A stretch of DNA of 64,000 nucleotides from Cellulomonas marina (lineage in GTDB: Bacteria; Actinomycetota; Actinomycetes; Actinomycetales; Cellulomonadaceae), in NCBI RefSeq assembly GCF_900111925.1, contig NZ_FOKA01000013.1, positions 1 through 64,000 on the forward strand, given 5' to 3'. Shown piece after piece: positions 42,782-53,183 of this stretch. Under the pieces are notes generated by a model. The model was not told the DNA's origin and did no database searches. It worked only from the letters and a program-made list of their open reading frames with translations. Both the position numbers and the translations under genes were made by a program. Within the stretch, counting starts at the first letter, position 1, and every line of letters starts with the position of its first letter.

Positions 42782-44335
42782 ATGTTCCTGCGCCGCACGC
42801 CGGCCGCGCCCGCCGCCGCCCTGCCGTTCCCGCGCGACGTCGAGGCCCTCGAGCAGGCCCTGCTGGCCTTCGACGACGGGGTGCGCGACGCGCAGGACGC
42901 CCGCGTGAAGCTCACCGACGCGATGGTCCGCACCCTCGGCCTGGCGTACGGGGCCCGGTGGGTGCCGGCCCGGGACGGGTCGCTGACCCTCGCGTACGAG
43001 ACCGGACGGCTGACCTCGGTGCTCGGCGCCGGGGCGGGCGCGACGTCCGCCGACGGCGGCATCCTCCAGCGCGCCGCGCGGGGGCGGCGCCCCGTGCTCG
43101 TCCGGGCGGACGAGGCCGCCGACCGCGGGGCCTGCCCCCGGTGGGCCGCGGCCGCCGCCGCCGGCATGGTGGCGGGCGCGGCCGTGCCCATGATGGACGA
43201 GGGCGACGTCGTCGGCGTCATGGAGTTCTACGGCGAGGACCCGCTGCCGCGCTTCGCGGACGACAAGTGGTCGGCGATCAGCCGGATCGCGACGCTGGCC
43301 CGGCGGCAGGCGCTCGCGGCCTCCGAGATGCAGGAGACCCTGGCCGACCGCGAGGCGGTGACCACGGTCGTCGGCCAGGTCAGCGCGGCGACCGACGAGG
43401 CGTCGGCCGTGCGTGCGGCGCTGGAGTCCGTCCGCACCGCCTTCGGGTGGGCCTACGGCTCGTTCTGGGCGCTGGACCCGGAGGCGGCCGTCCTGCGCTT
43501 CGCCCTGGAGTCGGGGACCGCCGGCGCGGAGTTCCGCCGCGTGACCGAGCAGGCCTCCTTCGCGGAGGGCGTCGGCCTGTCCGGCCGGGCGTGGCGTGCG
43601 CGGGACCTGGTGTTCGTCCCGGACCTGGCCGACGTCTCCGACTGCGTGCGGGCGCCGGCCGCCCGGCGGGCCGGGGTGCGCTCGGGGGTCTGCTTCCCCA
43701 TCACCGACGGCGACGTCGTCGTGGGGACCATGGACTTCTTCACGACGGAGTCCATCGCGCTGTCCGCGTCGCGCACGGCGGCGCTGCGCAACGTCGCCCA
43801 GCTCGTGTCGCAGCGCCTGTCGGTGCTGCGGCGGTCCTCGGCCGACGCCCGCAACGCGGAGGTGCTGCTGCAGACGGTGTCGCAGCTGCGCGCGGCGGCC
43901 CGCGACGCCGGGACGGTCGCGCAGGAGGCCGTCGGGCGCAGCGCGGCCATGCGCACCGAGGTCGAGGCCCTCGGGGCCGCCTCCGCGGCGATCGGCGACG
44001 TCATCAAGGTCATCACCACCATCGCCGCCCAGACGAACCTGCTCGCCCTCAACGCGACGATCGAGGCGGCCCGGGCCGGCGACGTCGGGCGCGGGTTCGC
44101 CGTCGTCGCGGGCGAGGTGAAGGCGCTGGCCAGCGAGACCGCGGCCGCCACCCAGCGCGTCGCCGCCCAGATCGCGGGCATCCAGGGCAGCAGCCGGGCC
44201 GTCGCGGCGGGCATCCACGCGACGAGCGAGATCGTCGGGCAGCTCGACACCGTGCAGGCGCGCATCACCGAGGTGCTCGAGGAGCAGGCCCGCATGGCCA
44301 CCGTCTTCCGGCAGGACGGCGCGGCCGCCCGCTGA
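42782..44335 (+). CDS. soluble GAF-GAF methyl-accepting chemotaxis-type protein
   Basis: 517 aa with GAGAGG before ATG 42782. Two GAF sensor domains at about 35-185 and 200-355 ('[22 protein letters not shown]', '[19 protein letters not shown]') and a C-terminal MCP hairpin with the conserved tip '[41 protein letters not shown]'. No membrane segment. The signalling domain is short and has few clear methylation sites, and no che genes are nearby, so it may not feed a flagellar chemotaxis pathway. Confidence 0.9.
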   Translation: MFLRRTPAAPAAALPFPRDVEALEQALLAFDDGVRDAQDARVKLTDAMVRTLGLAYGARWVPARDGSLTLAYETGRLTSVLGAGAGATSADGGILQRAARGRRPVLVRADEAADRGACPRWAAAAAAGMVAGAAVPMMDEGDVVGVMEFYGEDPLPRFADDKWSAISRIATLARRQALAASEMQETLADREAVTTVVGQVSAATDEASAVRAALESVRTAFGWAYGSFWALDPEAAVLRFALESGTAGAEFRRVTEQASFAEGVGLSGRAWRARDLVFVPDLADVSDCVRAPAARRAGVRSGVCFPITDGDVVVGTMDFFTTESIALSASRTAALRNVAQLVSQRLSVLRRSSADARNAEVLLQTVSQLRAAARDAGTVAQEAVGRSAAMRTEVEALGAASAAIGDVIKVITTIAAQTNLLALNATIEAARAGDVGRGFAVVAGEVKALASETAAATQRVAAQIAGIQGSSRAVAAGIHATSEIVGQLDTVQARITEVLEEQARMATVFRQDGAAAR

Positions 44336-44393
44336 GGGACCGGCCGCCCCGGCTGGCGCTGCCGATCCCGGGCCCGTGCCGCACCATGGCGTG

Positions 44394-44732
44394 ATGGGCC
44401 ACGACGACGCGGCAGCCGCGACCGAGGAGGGGACGATCAGCGTGTCCTTCTTCGAGGGCCACGCCTACGTCGTCATGCGCGGGGCCGTCGACGTGGAGAC
44501 GGTCCTGCGGCACGCGACGATCCCGCCCATCGTCGCCCGCGACGGCACGAGCGCCAGCGTCGACCTGCGCGGGCTGACGTTCATCGACTCCTCGGGCCTG
44601 TCGTTCCTCATCCGGCTGGCCCGGCCCTTCCTGCCGCGTCGCCTGCGGCTGGAGCACCACCGGCACACCGAGCTGGGGACGCTCGTGTCGATGATGGCGC
44701 TCGAGGAGCTGTTCGAGCTCGTCGACGACTGA
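44394..44732 (+). CDS. STAS-domain protein (anti-anti-sigma-like)
   Basis: 112 aa from ATG 44394 (a GTG at 44391 is also possible). 'ASVDLRGLTFIDSSGLSFLIRLAR' is the STAS core, with phosphorylatable Ser at 66/67. Such proteins release sigma factors or report to GAF sensors when dephosphorylated. It lies 58 bp after the GAF-MCP gene, suggesting a joint signalling role. No kinase partner in the window. Confidence 0.85.
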   Translation: MGHDDAAAATEEGTISVSFFEGHAYVVMRGAVDVETVLRHATIPPIVARDGTSASVDLRGLTFIDSSGLSFLIRLARPFLPRRLRLEHHRHTELGTLVSMMALEELFELVDD

Positions 44733-44763
44733 GGACGAGGACGACCGGCTCGACCGTCACGCG

Positions 44764-45591
44764 CTACCGCGCGCCGGCGAGCTCGACGACGGCCGCGGCC
44801 ACGGCCGCGGGGTGGCCCTCCGGGACCCAGTGGCCACCGGGCACCCGCACCGAGCGGAACGGCGCGCGCACGAACCGGGCGGTCGCCACCACGCCGGCGG
44901 GCGCGAAGAACGGGTCGTCCTCGCCGTACAGGTACGTCGTCGGCACGCGCGTCGGTCCCCCGCCGCCGCCACCGGGCAGCGGCAGCGCGCGGTACCAGGC
45001 CAGCGCGGCGGTGAGGGCGCCCGGCTCCCGCATCCGCGCGACGTAGCGGTCGGCGCGCGCGGGCTCCAGGCCCGACGCGACGAGCGCGCGCCGCAGCCGC
45101 GCGCCGTCGTGCGCGAGGAGCGCCCGCTCGGGCAGGGCGGGCACCTGGAACGCGGCCATGTACGACGAGCGCAGCGCCTGGGTGCTGCGCGTCAGCGCCG
45201 CGACCATCGCCGCGGGGTGCGGGGTCGACAGCGCCACGAGGCCGCGCACGCGTGCGGGGTGCCGCCCCGCCAGGTCCCAGGCGACGGCGCCGCCCCAGTC
45301 GTGCCCGGCGACGACGGCCCGGTCCACGCCCGCCGCGTCGAGCAGCGCCACGACGTCGCCGACGAGGCGGTCGAGCCGGTACGGCGCCCGCCCCCGCGGC
45401 CGCGCGCCCGGGGAGTACCCGCGCTGGTCGGGCGCGAGCACGCGCAGCCCGTGCCCGACCAGGAGCGGCACGACCGCGTCGTACGCCGAGCCGTCCTGCG
45501 GGAACCCGTGCAGCAGCACGACCGCCGCGCCCGCGGGGTCGCCCGCGTCCCGCACCCGGAAGGTCAGCCCGTCGTGCGCGTAGCCGTCCAC
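44764..45591 (-). CDS. alpha/beta hydrolase, epoxide-hydrolase-like
   Basis: 275 aa from GTG 45591 ('VDGYAHDGLTFRV'); a GTG at 45624 would add 11 residues. 'VVLLHGFPQDGSAYD' oxyanion region, 'APDQRGYSPGARP', nucleophile elbow 'GHDWGG' with Asp98 rather than Ser, acid 'YGEDDPFF' and 'PGGHWVPEGHP' His. An Asp nucleophile with HGxP points to epoxide hydrolase or haloalkane dehalogenase chemistry; I cannot separate these. Confidence 0.88.
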   Translation of the reverse strand: MDGYAHDGLTFRVRDAGDPAGAAVVLLHGFPQDGSAYDAVVPLLVGHGLRVLAPDQRGYSPGARPRGRAPYRLDRLVGDVVALLDAAGVDRAVVAGHDWGGAVAWDLAGRHPARVRGLVALSTPHPAAMVAALTRSTQALRSSYMAAFQVPALPERALLAHDGARLRRALVASGLEPARADRYVARMREPGALTAALAWYRALPLPGGGGGGPTRVPTTYLYGEDDPFFAPAGVVATARFVRAPFRSVRVPGGHWVPEGHPAAVAAAVVELAGAR

Positions 45592-45630
45592 CCGAGCAGC
45601 GTGCCCCCGGCCCGGGCCGCGCACCAGCGG

Positions 45631-45912
45631 TCAGACGTGGACGACGCTCCCGTCGGCGGTCACCACGTCGGCGGCGTGGTCGTCGAACCAGCGCCCGTGC
45701 TCCGCGAGGTAGCGGAACCGGACCGTCGTGCCGCCGGGGACGACGACGGACGCGCTCGCCGTGCCGTTCGACCGGCGCTTGAGCACGTGCTGCCCCGGCG
45801 TCCAGTCGTTGAAGGTGCCGACGACGCTGACGGCCCCGGTCACCTCCTCCGCGGGGAGGGCGAACGTCAGGGTGCACGTGCCGGCCTGGCGGGAGCGGGT
45901 CTGCTTGATCAC
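45631..45912 (-). CDS. single-domain CBM48/E-set glycogen-binding-like protein
   Basis: 93 aa from GTG 45912 with GAAGGA upstream. '[39 protein letters not shown]' and '[19 protein letters not shown]' match the CBM48/isoamylase N-terminal beta-sandwich (GTFNDW, W-x2-D-x2-A). No catalytic domain is attached. Small stand-alone versions are found in Actinobacteria; carbohydrate binding is inferred. Confidence 0.85.
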   Translation of the reverse strand: MIKQTRSRQAGTCTLTFALPAEEVTGAVSVVGTFNDWTPGQHVLKRRSNGTASASVVVPGGTTVRFRYLAEHGRWFDDHAADVVTADGSVVHV

Positions 45913-46163
45913 TGCGGGTCCTTCGACGGTCCTGTCGTCGCCGCGCCGGTCGGCGGCGGCCAGCGAGAGGGTGCCCGACGAGCGGCGCCCCGGGCGGGCG
46001 GCGCGCCGGGCGACGGCGCCGGACGCGGCGAGGATCACACCTGTACCCGTCACCCGACCGGGCGTACGGCCCGTTCACGCGACCGTGTGAACCGTGCGCC
46101 GTCCGCCCTGCTCGGGGGCGCGGGTCCCTCAAGGGCACCACCCGGTCGCGCCGACATGGTGGC

Positions 46164-47477
46164 ATGGCCACCCGACGCTCCCTGACGACCTTGCTCACCG
46201 GCGCCGCCCTCGGTACCGCCACCCTGCTGACCGCCGTCCTCGGAGCCGCCCCCGCGACCGCCGCCGCCGCGCTGCCGGCGGTGCCCGCCGCGACCGCCTC
46301 GGACACGGCCGCCGGCACGACGACCGCCGTGCGCGTGCGGGCGGGGTCCGACCAGGCGTACACGGACACCGCGGGCCGCCGGTGGGACCCCGAGCGCGGC
46401 ACGGTCGGGGGCCGCTGGACGTCGGTCACCCCGGGGCCGGTCGCCGGGACGGACGACGACGCCCTCTACCAGCGCCTGCGGGCGGGCCTGGGGTCGTGGT
46501 CGCTGGCGCTGCCGACGGGCGGCGTCTACCGGGTCACGCTGCACCTGCAGGAGAACTGGTACGCCACCGCCGGGTCCCGGGTGTTCTCCGTGGCGGCCGA
46601 GGGGACGCCGTTCGTCACCGACCTCGACCTCGTCGCCACCGCCGGGGCGCGGACGGCGCACACCGTCAGCCGCACGGTGCTCGTCGAGGACGGCCGGCTC
46701 GACCTGGGGTTCACCGCGCGCAAGGGGGAGGCGACCGTCTCGGCGGTCGAGGCGGTGCTCGTGCGTCCGACGCCGGCGCCCGTCCGCGTGACCGCCGGGC
46801 AGAGCACGCCCTTCGTCGACGGCGCGGGCCGCACGTGGGAGGCCGAGCGCGGCACCGTGGGCGGGCGCTGGACGACGAGCGCCGACCGCCCGGTCGCCGG
46901 CACGACCGACGACGTCCTCTACTCGCGCCTGCGCATCGGCCTGTCCGCGCTGCGCCTGCCGGTGGGCGAGGCCGGGACCTACCGCGTCACCCTGCACATG
47001 CTCGAGAACTGGTACGACGCCCCGGGCCGGCGCGTCTTCTCGGTCGCGGCGGAGGGTGCGCCCGTCGTGCAGGACCTCGACCTCGTCGCCGCGGTCGGCA
47101 AGGACACCGCCTACAGCGTCACGCGGGACGTGCCGGTCACGGACGGCGAGCTGACCGTCGCCTTCACGGCGACGAAGGACCTGGCCACGCTCTCGGCGGT
47201 CGAGGTGCAGCTCCTGCTCGACCCCACGACCGCGGTCGCGCCCGTGCCCGGCCCGGCGCCGACGCCCAGCCCGACCGCGACCGCGAGCCCGACCCCCAGC
47301 CCGACCCTCAGCCCGACCCCGGCGCCCACCGTCGCGCCGACCGTCGCGCCCACGGCGTCGCCCAAGCCCACGCCGACGCCCACGCCCACCCCGACGCCCA
47401 CCCCGACGCCCACGCCCACGCCCACGCCCACCGTCGCGCCTGCGGACCCGTCCCCCTGGTCCTGCGTCGCGCCCTGA
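46164..47477 (+). CDS. secreted double malectin-like protein with Pro/Thr tail
   Basis: 437 aa. Signal peptide: '[11 protein letters not shown]' followed by a hydrophobic stretch and an Ala-x-Ala site near residue 35. Two tandem ~150-residue repeats (about 55-205 and 207-350) share '[21 protein letters not shown]', '[12 protein letters not shown]', 'RVFSVAAEG' patterns of malectin/CBM-like beta domains. The tail (~355-430) is a PT/PS repeat like linkers of secreted glycosidases, but it ends 'SPWSCVAP' with no further domain. Probably binds cell-wall or plant polysaccharide. Confidence 0.87.
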   Translation: MATRRSLTTLLTGAALGTATLLTAVLGAAPATAAAALPAVPAATASDTAAGTTTAVRVRAGSDQAYTDTAGRRWDPERGTVGGRWTSVTPGPVAGTDDDALYQRLRAGLGSWSLALPTGGVYRVTLHLQENWYATAGSRVFSVAAEGTPFVTDLDLVATAGARTAHTVSRTVLVEDGRLDLGFTARKGEATVSAVEAVLVRPTPAPVRVTAGQSTPFVDGAGRTWEAERGTVGGRWTTSADRPVAGTTDDVLYSRLRIGLSALRLPVGEAGTYRVTLHMLENWYDAPGRRVFSVAAEGAPVVQDLDLVAAVGKDTAYSVTRDVPVTDGELTVAFTATKDLATLSAVEVQLLLDPTTAVAPVPGPAPTPSPTATASPTPSPTLSPTPAPTVAPTVAPTASPKPTPTPTPTPTPTPTPTPTPTPTVAPADPSPWSCVAP

Positions 47478-47501
47478 CGCAGCCGGCGCGGCCGGCCGTC
47501 G

Positions 47502-49245
47502 TCACAGCCGGGCGAGCTCGCCCTCCAGGTCGTCGAGGCCCAGGGACCCCAGCCCGAGCGCGGCCGTGTGCCACGCGCGCAGGTCGAGGTCCCGGCCCTC
47601 GGCGGCGTGGCGCGCGCGGGCCGCGTCGCGGCCCCGCAGCCAGGCGCGCTCGCCGAGCTTGTAGCTGATGGCCTGCCCCGGCCAGCCGAGGTAGCGCGTC
47701 ACCTCGCTGTCGACGAAGGCCGCCGGGGAGCCGCTCCGGGCGCCGAAGAACGCGCGTCCGAGCTCCGGCGTCCAGGTCGCGCCCGCGTGCCCGGTCCCCG
47801 CGGGCAGGCGCAGCCCGAGGTGCATGCCGATGTCCACCACGACGCGCACGGCCCGCATGCGCTGCCCGTCGAGGTAGCCGAGCCGCTCCCCCGGCGTCCG
47901 CAGGTGGCCGAGCTCGTCCATGAGCCGCTCGGCGTACAGGGCCCACCCCTCGGTCGTCGCCGACACCGACCCGATGCTCACCTGGTAGCGCGAGAGCTGC
48001 GCCGCCCGGTGCGCCCAGGCGCCGAGCTGCAGGTGGTGCCCCGGGACGCCCTCGTGGTACCAGGTGCTCACCAGGTCCCACACGGGGAACCGGGTGCGGC
48101 CGAGGGGGCAGCCACGTGCGCCCCGGCCGGCTGAAGTCGAGCGACGGGCGGGTGTAGTACGGCGCGGCGGCGGCGCCGGGCGGCGCGATCATCGCCTCCG
48201 CGTGCCGCACCGGCCCGGGCACGTCCACGACGGTGCCGTCGAGCTCGGCGACCGCGCGGTCCATGAGCCCCTGCAGGTACCGCCGGACCTCCTCGACGCC
48301 CTCGACGGCCTCCCCCTCGGCCTCGAGCAGGGCCAGTGCCTCGGGCACGCCCGCTCCCGGGCGCACGCGGCCGGCCTCCGCGGCCATCTCGGCCTCGATG
48401 CGCGCCAGCTCCTCCCAGCCCCAGGCGTAGGCCTCCTCGAGGTCCACGTCGGCGCCCAGGTGCAGACGCGCGGACAGCCGGTACCGGTCCGCGCCCACGC
48501 CGTCCGGGACGCCCGCCGCCCGCGGCGCGTAGTGCTCGGCCAGCCAGGTGCGCAGCCCGGCCACCGCGTCCGTCGCCGCGTCGGCACCGGCGCGCAGGTC
48601 GTCGGCCAGCGCCGGCGGCGCCCCGTCGACGAGCTCGTGGTACCAGCCCGGGGACCCCGCCGTCGGCAGCCAGGCCCCGAGCTGGTCGACGACGGCGGCC
48701 ACCTGGCGCGGCGCGCTCACGTGCCCGGAGGCCAGCCCGTGCGCGAGGGCGTCACGGACCGACCCCGCGGCGGCGCGCACGTGCCCCAGCCGGCCGGCCA
48801 CCGCCGCCCAGTCCTCCTCCGTGGTCCGGGGCATGAGCAGGAAGATGCCCTGCAGCACCTGCACGGGCGACCCGATCGGCCGCAGCGCCACGAGGTCCTC
48901 GCCGGCCTCGTGCACCGCGAGCTGCGCGGTGAGCCGCTCGCGCAGCAGCGCGGCGCACCGGCGGTCGTCGTCGTCGCGGACGGCGGCCCCCTCGAGCTCG
49001 GCCAGGGCCGCCCGCGCCGCCGCCGCGCGCTCCGCGAGCCCGGCGGCGGACAGGTCCGGCATCCGGTCGTCCCCGGGGCGGATCCCCAGCCCGGTGCCGA
49101 CCGCCGGGTCGAGGTCGGCGAGCCGCTCGACCCAGCGGTCGGCGACCTCCCGGGCGGTGGGGGCGTCGGACGGGGTGCTCGTCGTCGGCGGGGTCGTCGG
49201 CGGGGTCGTCGGCGGGGTCGTCGGCGCGGTCGTCGGCGGGGTCAT
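47502..49245 (-). pseudogene. DUF885 family protein with a +1 frameshift
   Basis: The frame from ATG 49245 runs to about 48105 ('GWYHELVDG...APYYTRPSLDFSRPGRTWLP'), and the homology resumes in another frame with 'LGRTRFPVWDLVSTWYHEGVPGHHLQLGAW' to the stop at 47502. The switch falls in a run of five G (48104-48108, plus strand); removing one base rejoins the frames exactly. The zinc motif HExxxGHH is in the downstream part. DUF885 proteins are thermolysin-like metallopeptidase relatives of ~560 aa; the joined length fits. Could be a real pseudogene or a sequencing error. The N-terminus has a PPTT repeat; TAGGGT (49258-49253, minus) ends 7 nt before the ATG. Confidence 0.85.
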
Positions 49246-49365
49246 CCTCGCGACCCTACGGGCGTGTCGTCGCAGGGCGCACGGCGACGAGGCCGCGCCC
49301 GCGCGCGGGTCGACCGGAGGTGAGCCGACCGGGCGGACGTGGGTGGGGCGGGTGAGGATGGCCCG

Positions 49366-50241
49366 GTGGGGCCCGCCGTCGAGACGTACCGCTTCCTCCG
49401 CCTCGGCGTCGCAGGCCTGGTCCTGCTCCTGCTGCTCGCGCTCGTGCTGCTGCGGGTGACGGGCGCGGGCGCTCACGGCGGCACGGTCGTCCTCGACTCC
49501 ATCAGCGCCGCCTACTGGACGCCCGTCCGGGACGTCCTGGTCGGCGTGCTCGTCGCCACCGGGACGGCGCTGCTGGCCATCCGGGGACGGCGCGGCACGG
49601 AGGACGGGCTGCTCAACCTGGCCGGTCTTCTGGCGCCCGTCGTCGGGCTGGCGCCGACCCCGCTGGCCGCCGACGACCCCCGCTGCGCGGGCCGCCGGTG
49701 CCTCCCGCCGGGCGCCGCGGAGGCCGTCGGCGTGCAGGTCGCGGCGCTGCTCGTCGTCGGCACGGTCCTGCTGGTCGTCACGGCGCTCGTGCAGCGCCGA
49801 CGGCGGGGCTCGCCGGGACGCACGCAGGAGCTGCGCTGGACGGCGGTCGCCGCGCTCGTCTGGGCCGCCCTGACGGTCTGGTTCGTGCTGGGCCGGCCCT
49901 CGTTCCTGCTCCTCGCGCACTGGGTGGCCGCGGTCGCGCTGTTCGGCCTCGTCGCCGGAGTCGCGGCGCTCAACGCGCGCGCCGTCCGCACCCGCGTCTC
50001 GGTGCGCGCCCTGCGTCCCGGGCAGTACGCGGGTGCCTACGCCGCCATCGCGGTCGGGATGGCCGGCACGGTGGTGGCCGCGGCCCTGCTCGCAGGGGCG
50101 CAGGCGGTGGGACTGGTCGACCCCCCGCGCGGCACGGTGCTCGTCGTCGAGCTCGTGCTGCTGCTGCTCTTCGCCGCGTTCTGGGTGCTGCAGACGGCCG
50201 AGAACTGGGAGGAGGGCGTCCCGCCGGGTGCGGCCGGCTGA
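49366..50241 (+). CDS. hypothetical multi-pass membrane protein
   Basis: 291 aa from GTG 49366 with GAGGATGG upstream. About seven hydrophobic helices (around 10-30, 55-75, 80-95, 120-145, 160-180, 185-205, 225-250, 262-282). Between helices is a Cys-containing loop 'DDPRCAGRRCLPPG', possibly extracellular and disulfide-bonded. No family recognised and no transporter signature. Confidence 0.75.
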   Translation: MGPAVETYRFLRLGVAGLVLLLLLALVLLRVTGAGAHGGTVVLDSISAAYWTPVRDVLVGVLVATGTALLAIRGRRGTEDGLLNLAGLLAPVVGLAPTPLAADDPRCAGRRCLPPGAAEAVGVQVAALLVVGTVLLVVTALVQRRRRGSPGRTQELRWTAVAALVWAALTVWFVLGRPSFLLLAHWVAAVALFGLVAGVAALNARAVRTRVSVRALRPGQYAGAYAAIAVGMAGTVVAAALLAGAQAVGLVDPPRGTVLVVELVLLLLFAAFWVLQTAENWEEGVPPGAAG

Positions 50242-50303
50242 CGCCCTCCTCCTCGCGCCCGCCGGGCGCGGGCCCTTCGTCGCGCTCTCTCGGGCGCGGT
50301 CCC

Positions 50304-50705
50304 TCAGTCGCGGTCGAGCAGCAGGTTGGCCGCGATGCCGACGAGGAACACGTCCTTCGCCACGCCGATGCCGTCGGGGCTCGGCCGCAGGTCGTACCCC
50401 TCGCCGTGCAGAGCCGGCGTCCGGGCGTACATGCCGACGAGGCCGCCGGAGAAGGCACCGAGGGCCAGCGCGGCCAGCTTCGTCGGCACCGCGGGGAGCA
50501 GCAGGGCCGCCCCCAGCGCGATCTCGGCGGCGGACAGGGCCCGCAGGAACGTGCGCGGCTCGACGTCCTCGAGGAACGGGTAGGCGTTGGCCGCCATCGC
50601 GTGCAGCGCCTGGGCCGTGCCCTCGTCGCCGCCGCGCTTGGACAGCCCGGAGTTGAGGATGTACGCACCGGCGGCGAGGCGGGGCGGGACGTGGCGGAGC
50701 TTCAC
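50304..50705 (-). CDS. DoxX-like small membrane protein
   Basis: 133 aa from GTG 50705 with AGGAGG. 'PPRLAAGAYILNSGLSK', 'FLRALSAAEIALGAALLLPAVPTKLAALALGAFSGGLVGMY' and 'GIGVAKDVFLVGIAANLLLDRD' fit the DoxX/DoxD-type four-helix fold. Role unknown; some relatives act in oxidative stress complexes. Confidence 0.8.
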   Translation of the reverse strand: MKLRHVPPRLAAGAYILNSGLSKRGGDEGTAQALHAMAANAYPFLEDVEPRTFLRALSAAEIALGAALLLPAVPTKLAALALGAFSGGLVGMYARTPALHGEGYDLRPSPDGIGVAKDVFLVGIAANLLLDRD

Positions 50706-50774
50706 GGGTCCTCCTGGGAGACGACGACGGGTGTCCCCGGCACGGTACGGCCTGCCCGCCCCGCCCGCCGGACG

Positions 50775-52259
50775 TCAGCGCTTGCGCTTCTCCCGCACGC
50801 GGACGGCGACCTGGATCGGGGTGCCCTCGAACCCGAACGCCTCCCGCAGCCGCCGCTCGATGAACCGGCGGTACTGGGGCTCGAGGAACCCGGTCGCGAA
50901 CACCACGAACCGCGGCGGCCGCGTGGCGGCCTGGGTGGCGAAGAGGATGCGCGGCTGCTTGCCGCCCCGCAGGGGGTGCGGGTGCGCGGCGACGAGCTCA
51001 CCCAGGAAGGCGTTGAGCCGGCCGGTGGGGATGCGGGTGTCCCACGAGTCCAGGGACCGCTCGAGCGCGGGCACGAGCCGGTCCGTGTGCCAGCCCGTGC
51101 GCGCGGAGACGTTGACGCGGGGCGCCCAGCGGATCTGCACGAGCTCCTTCTCGATCTCGCGCTCGAGGTAGGGCCGGCGGTCCTCGTCCATGAGGTCCCA
51201 CTTGTTGTAGGCGATGACGAGCGCGCGCCCGGCGTCGACGACCTGCTGGATGACGCGGGTGTCCTGCTCCGTCATCGGCTCCGAGGCGTCGAGCAGCACG
51301 ACCGCCACCTCGGCCTTCTCGATGGCGGCCTGCGTGCGCAGCGAGGCGTAGAAGTCGGCCCCCGAGGTCTGGTGGACGCGGCGCCGGATGCCGGCCGTGT
51401 CGACGAAGACGTAGGGGACGCCCTTGAGCTCGACGAGCTCGTCCACCGGGTCCCGGGTGGTGCCCGCGGTGGCGTCGACGACGACCCGCTCGGCGCCCAG
51501 CACCTTGTTGAGCAGCGAGGACTTGCCGACGTTCGGCCGCCCGACGAGGGCCACCCGCCGCGGGCCGCGCACGGGTGCCCGGCCGTGCGCGGTGACCTCG
51601 GGCAGCGCGTCCATCGCGGCGTCGAGGAGGTCCCCGGTCCCGCGCCCGTGCAGCGCCGAGACGGGGTACGGCTGCCCGAGGCCGAGGCTCCACAGCTCCG
51701 CCGCCTCCGCCTCACCCCGGGGGCCGTCGACCTTGTTGGCCGCGAGCACGACGGGCTTGCCCGAGCGGCGCAGCAGGCGGACGACGCGCTCGTCGGTGTC
51801 CGTCGAGCCGACCGTCGCGTCGACGACGAAGACGACGGCGTCCGCCAGGGAGATGGCCACCTCGGCCTGCTCGGCCACGCGCGCGTCGATCCCGGCGACG
51901 TCGACCTCCCAGCCGCCGGTGTCCACGAGCGTGAACTCGCGGCCCGCCCACTCCGCGGGGTAGCTCACGCGGTCCCGGGTGACGCCGGGCTTGTCCTCGA
52001 CGACCGCCTCGCGCCGGCCGAGGATGCGGTTGACCAGGGTCGACTTGCCGACGTTCGGCCGCCCGACGACGGCCAGCACGGGCCAGGCCGCGTCGGCGCC
52101 GCCGTGCTCGTCGTCGTCGTCGCCGCCCTCGAGGAGGGCGAGGTCGGCCTCGTCGAGCTCGTAGTCGGCGAGGCCGGCGCGCAGGGCGCGCTCGCGCTCC
52201 GCGTCGTCCACCGGGTCCGGGGCGTCGGGGCCGGGGGCGTCGCTCGCGTCGAGGGTCAT
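50775..52259 (-). CDS. der: ribosome-associated GTPase Der (EngA)
   Basis: 494 aa. Two G domains in tandem, with P-loops 'GRPNVGKST' (66-74) and 'GRPNVGKSS' (about 240-248), DTGG and DTAG G3 motifs, 'NKVD' and 'NKWD' G4 motifs, then the KH-like C-terminus '[28 protein letters not shown]'. Essential for 50S subunit maturation. The first ~58 residues are an acidic extension usual in Actinobacteria. Separated from plsC by 183 bp holding a tandem repeat. Confidence 0.97.
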   Translation of the reverse strand: MTLDASDAPGPDAPDPVDDAERERALRAGLADYELDEADLALLEGGDDDDEHGGADAAWPVLAVVGRPNVGKSTLVNRILGRREAVVEDKPGVTRDRVSYPAEWAGREFTLVDTGGWEVDVAGIDARVAEQAEVAISLADAVVFVVDATVGSTDTDERVVRLLRRSGKPVVLAANKVDGPRGEAEAAELWSLGLGQPYPVSALHGRGTGDLLDAAMDALPEVTAHGRAPVRGPRRVALVGRPNVGKSSLLNKVLGAERVVVDATAGTTRDPVDELVELKGVPYVFVDTAGIRRRVHQTSGADFYASLRTQAAIEKAEVAVVLLDASEPMTEQDTRVIQQVVDAGRALVIAYNKWDLMDEDRRPYLEREIEKELVQIRWAPRVNVSARTGWHTDRLVPALERSLDSWDTRIPTGRLNAFLGELVAAHPHPLRGGKQPRILFATQAATRPPRFVVFATGFLEPQYRRFIERRLREAFGFEGTPIQVAVRVREKRKR

Positions 52260-52353
52260 GGGGCCATCATCCCAGGCGCCCGGCCCCCGCCGCGCACCGG
52301 CGGGCGTACGAGGTGGCAGGGCACCGAGCGAGGGCGCCGGACGGCCCCGTCCC

Positions 52354-52425
52354 GAGTGCCGTGCCGAGTGCCGTGCCGAGTGCCGTGCCGAGTGCCGTGC
52401 CGAGTGCCGTGCCGAGTGCCGTGCC
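52354..52425. repeat. 12-bp tandem repeat between plsC-like gene and der
   Basis: Six perfect copies of gagtgccgtgcc. It lies just upstream of der, downstream of the plsC-like stop, and codes for nothing credible. Could affect transcription between the two genes. Confidence 0.95.
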
Positions 52426-52442
52426 GGGGGTCGCGTCGGGCG

Positions 52443-53183
52443 TCAGGGGGCGCGCCGCGCGCCGGGGTCGTCGAGCGGCAGGGGCAGCCCGGAGCGCTCC
52501 GACGCGGCGACGACGAGCGCGGCCAGGGCGGTCCGGACCTCCTCCGCGGCGCGGCCGACCGCGTCGCGGCTCGTCTCGCCGGGGCGCCGACCGACGTCCA
52601 GCGGCTCGCCGAGCTCGAGCAGCAGCCGGCGCCGCGGCGGCGGCACGTGCCCGGAGGACTCCCCCGTGCGCCGGGTGCCGAGGATCGCGACGGGGACGAC
52701 GGGCGCCCCGGCGTTGACGGCGAGCCAGGCGACACCTGCGCGCGCGCTGGCGACCGCCCCGCTGCCGCGGGTGCCCTCCGGGAAGACGCCGACAGCGCCG
52801 CCCCGGCGCAGCACCGCCAGCCCCGTGGCGAGCGCCGGCCGCCCGTTGGTGCGGTCGACGCTGATCTGCCCGGCCAGGCGCAGGACGGTCCCCACCGGGC
52901 CGCGGAACATCTCCTGCTTGACGAGGATGTGCAGCGGCCGTGGCGACAGCCCGACGAGCAGCGGCCCGTCGGCCACGCCCGTGTGGTTGGCGGCGAGGAT
53001 CACGGGACCGGTGCGCGGCACGCGTCCCGCGCCGACCACCTCCGTCGCCCACCAGCCGCGGGACAGCGCCCGCCCGACCTGCCGGGCCCACACCGGCCCC
53101 CACGCGGCGGGCGCCGCGGGTGCGCCGGACGCACCGGGCGCGTCGGGCGCGCCGGACACCGCCGCCGGCGGCCCGCCGCTCAC
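52443..53183 (-). CDS. 1-acyl-glycerol-3-phosphate acyltransferase-like (PlsC family)
   Basis: 246 aa from GTG 53183 overlapping the cmk stop. Catalytic 'ANHTGVADGPLL' (H-x4-D), 'FRGPVGTVLRLAGQISVDR' and 'GVFPEGTRGSG' are the PlsC blocks. It should acylate lysophosphatidate or a related lysolipid at the membrane. In many Actinobacteria such a gene stands between cmk and der, as here. Confidence 0.92.
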   Translation of the reverse strand: MSGGPPAAVSGAPDAPGASGAPAAPAAWGPVWARQVGRALSRGWWATEVVGAGRVPRTGPVILAANHTGVADGPLLVGLSPRPLHILVKQEMFRGPVGTVLRLAGQISVDRTNGRPALATGLAVLRRGGAVGVFPEGTRGSGAVASARAGVAWLAVNAGAPVVPVAILGTRRTGESSGHVPPPRRRLLLELGEPLDVGRRPGETSRDAVGRAAEEVRTALAALVVAASERSGLPLPLDDPGARRAP

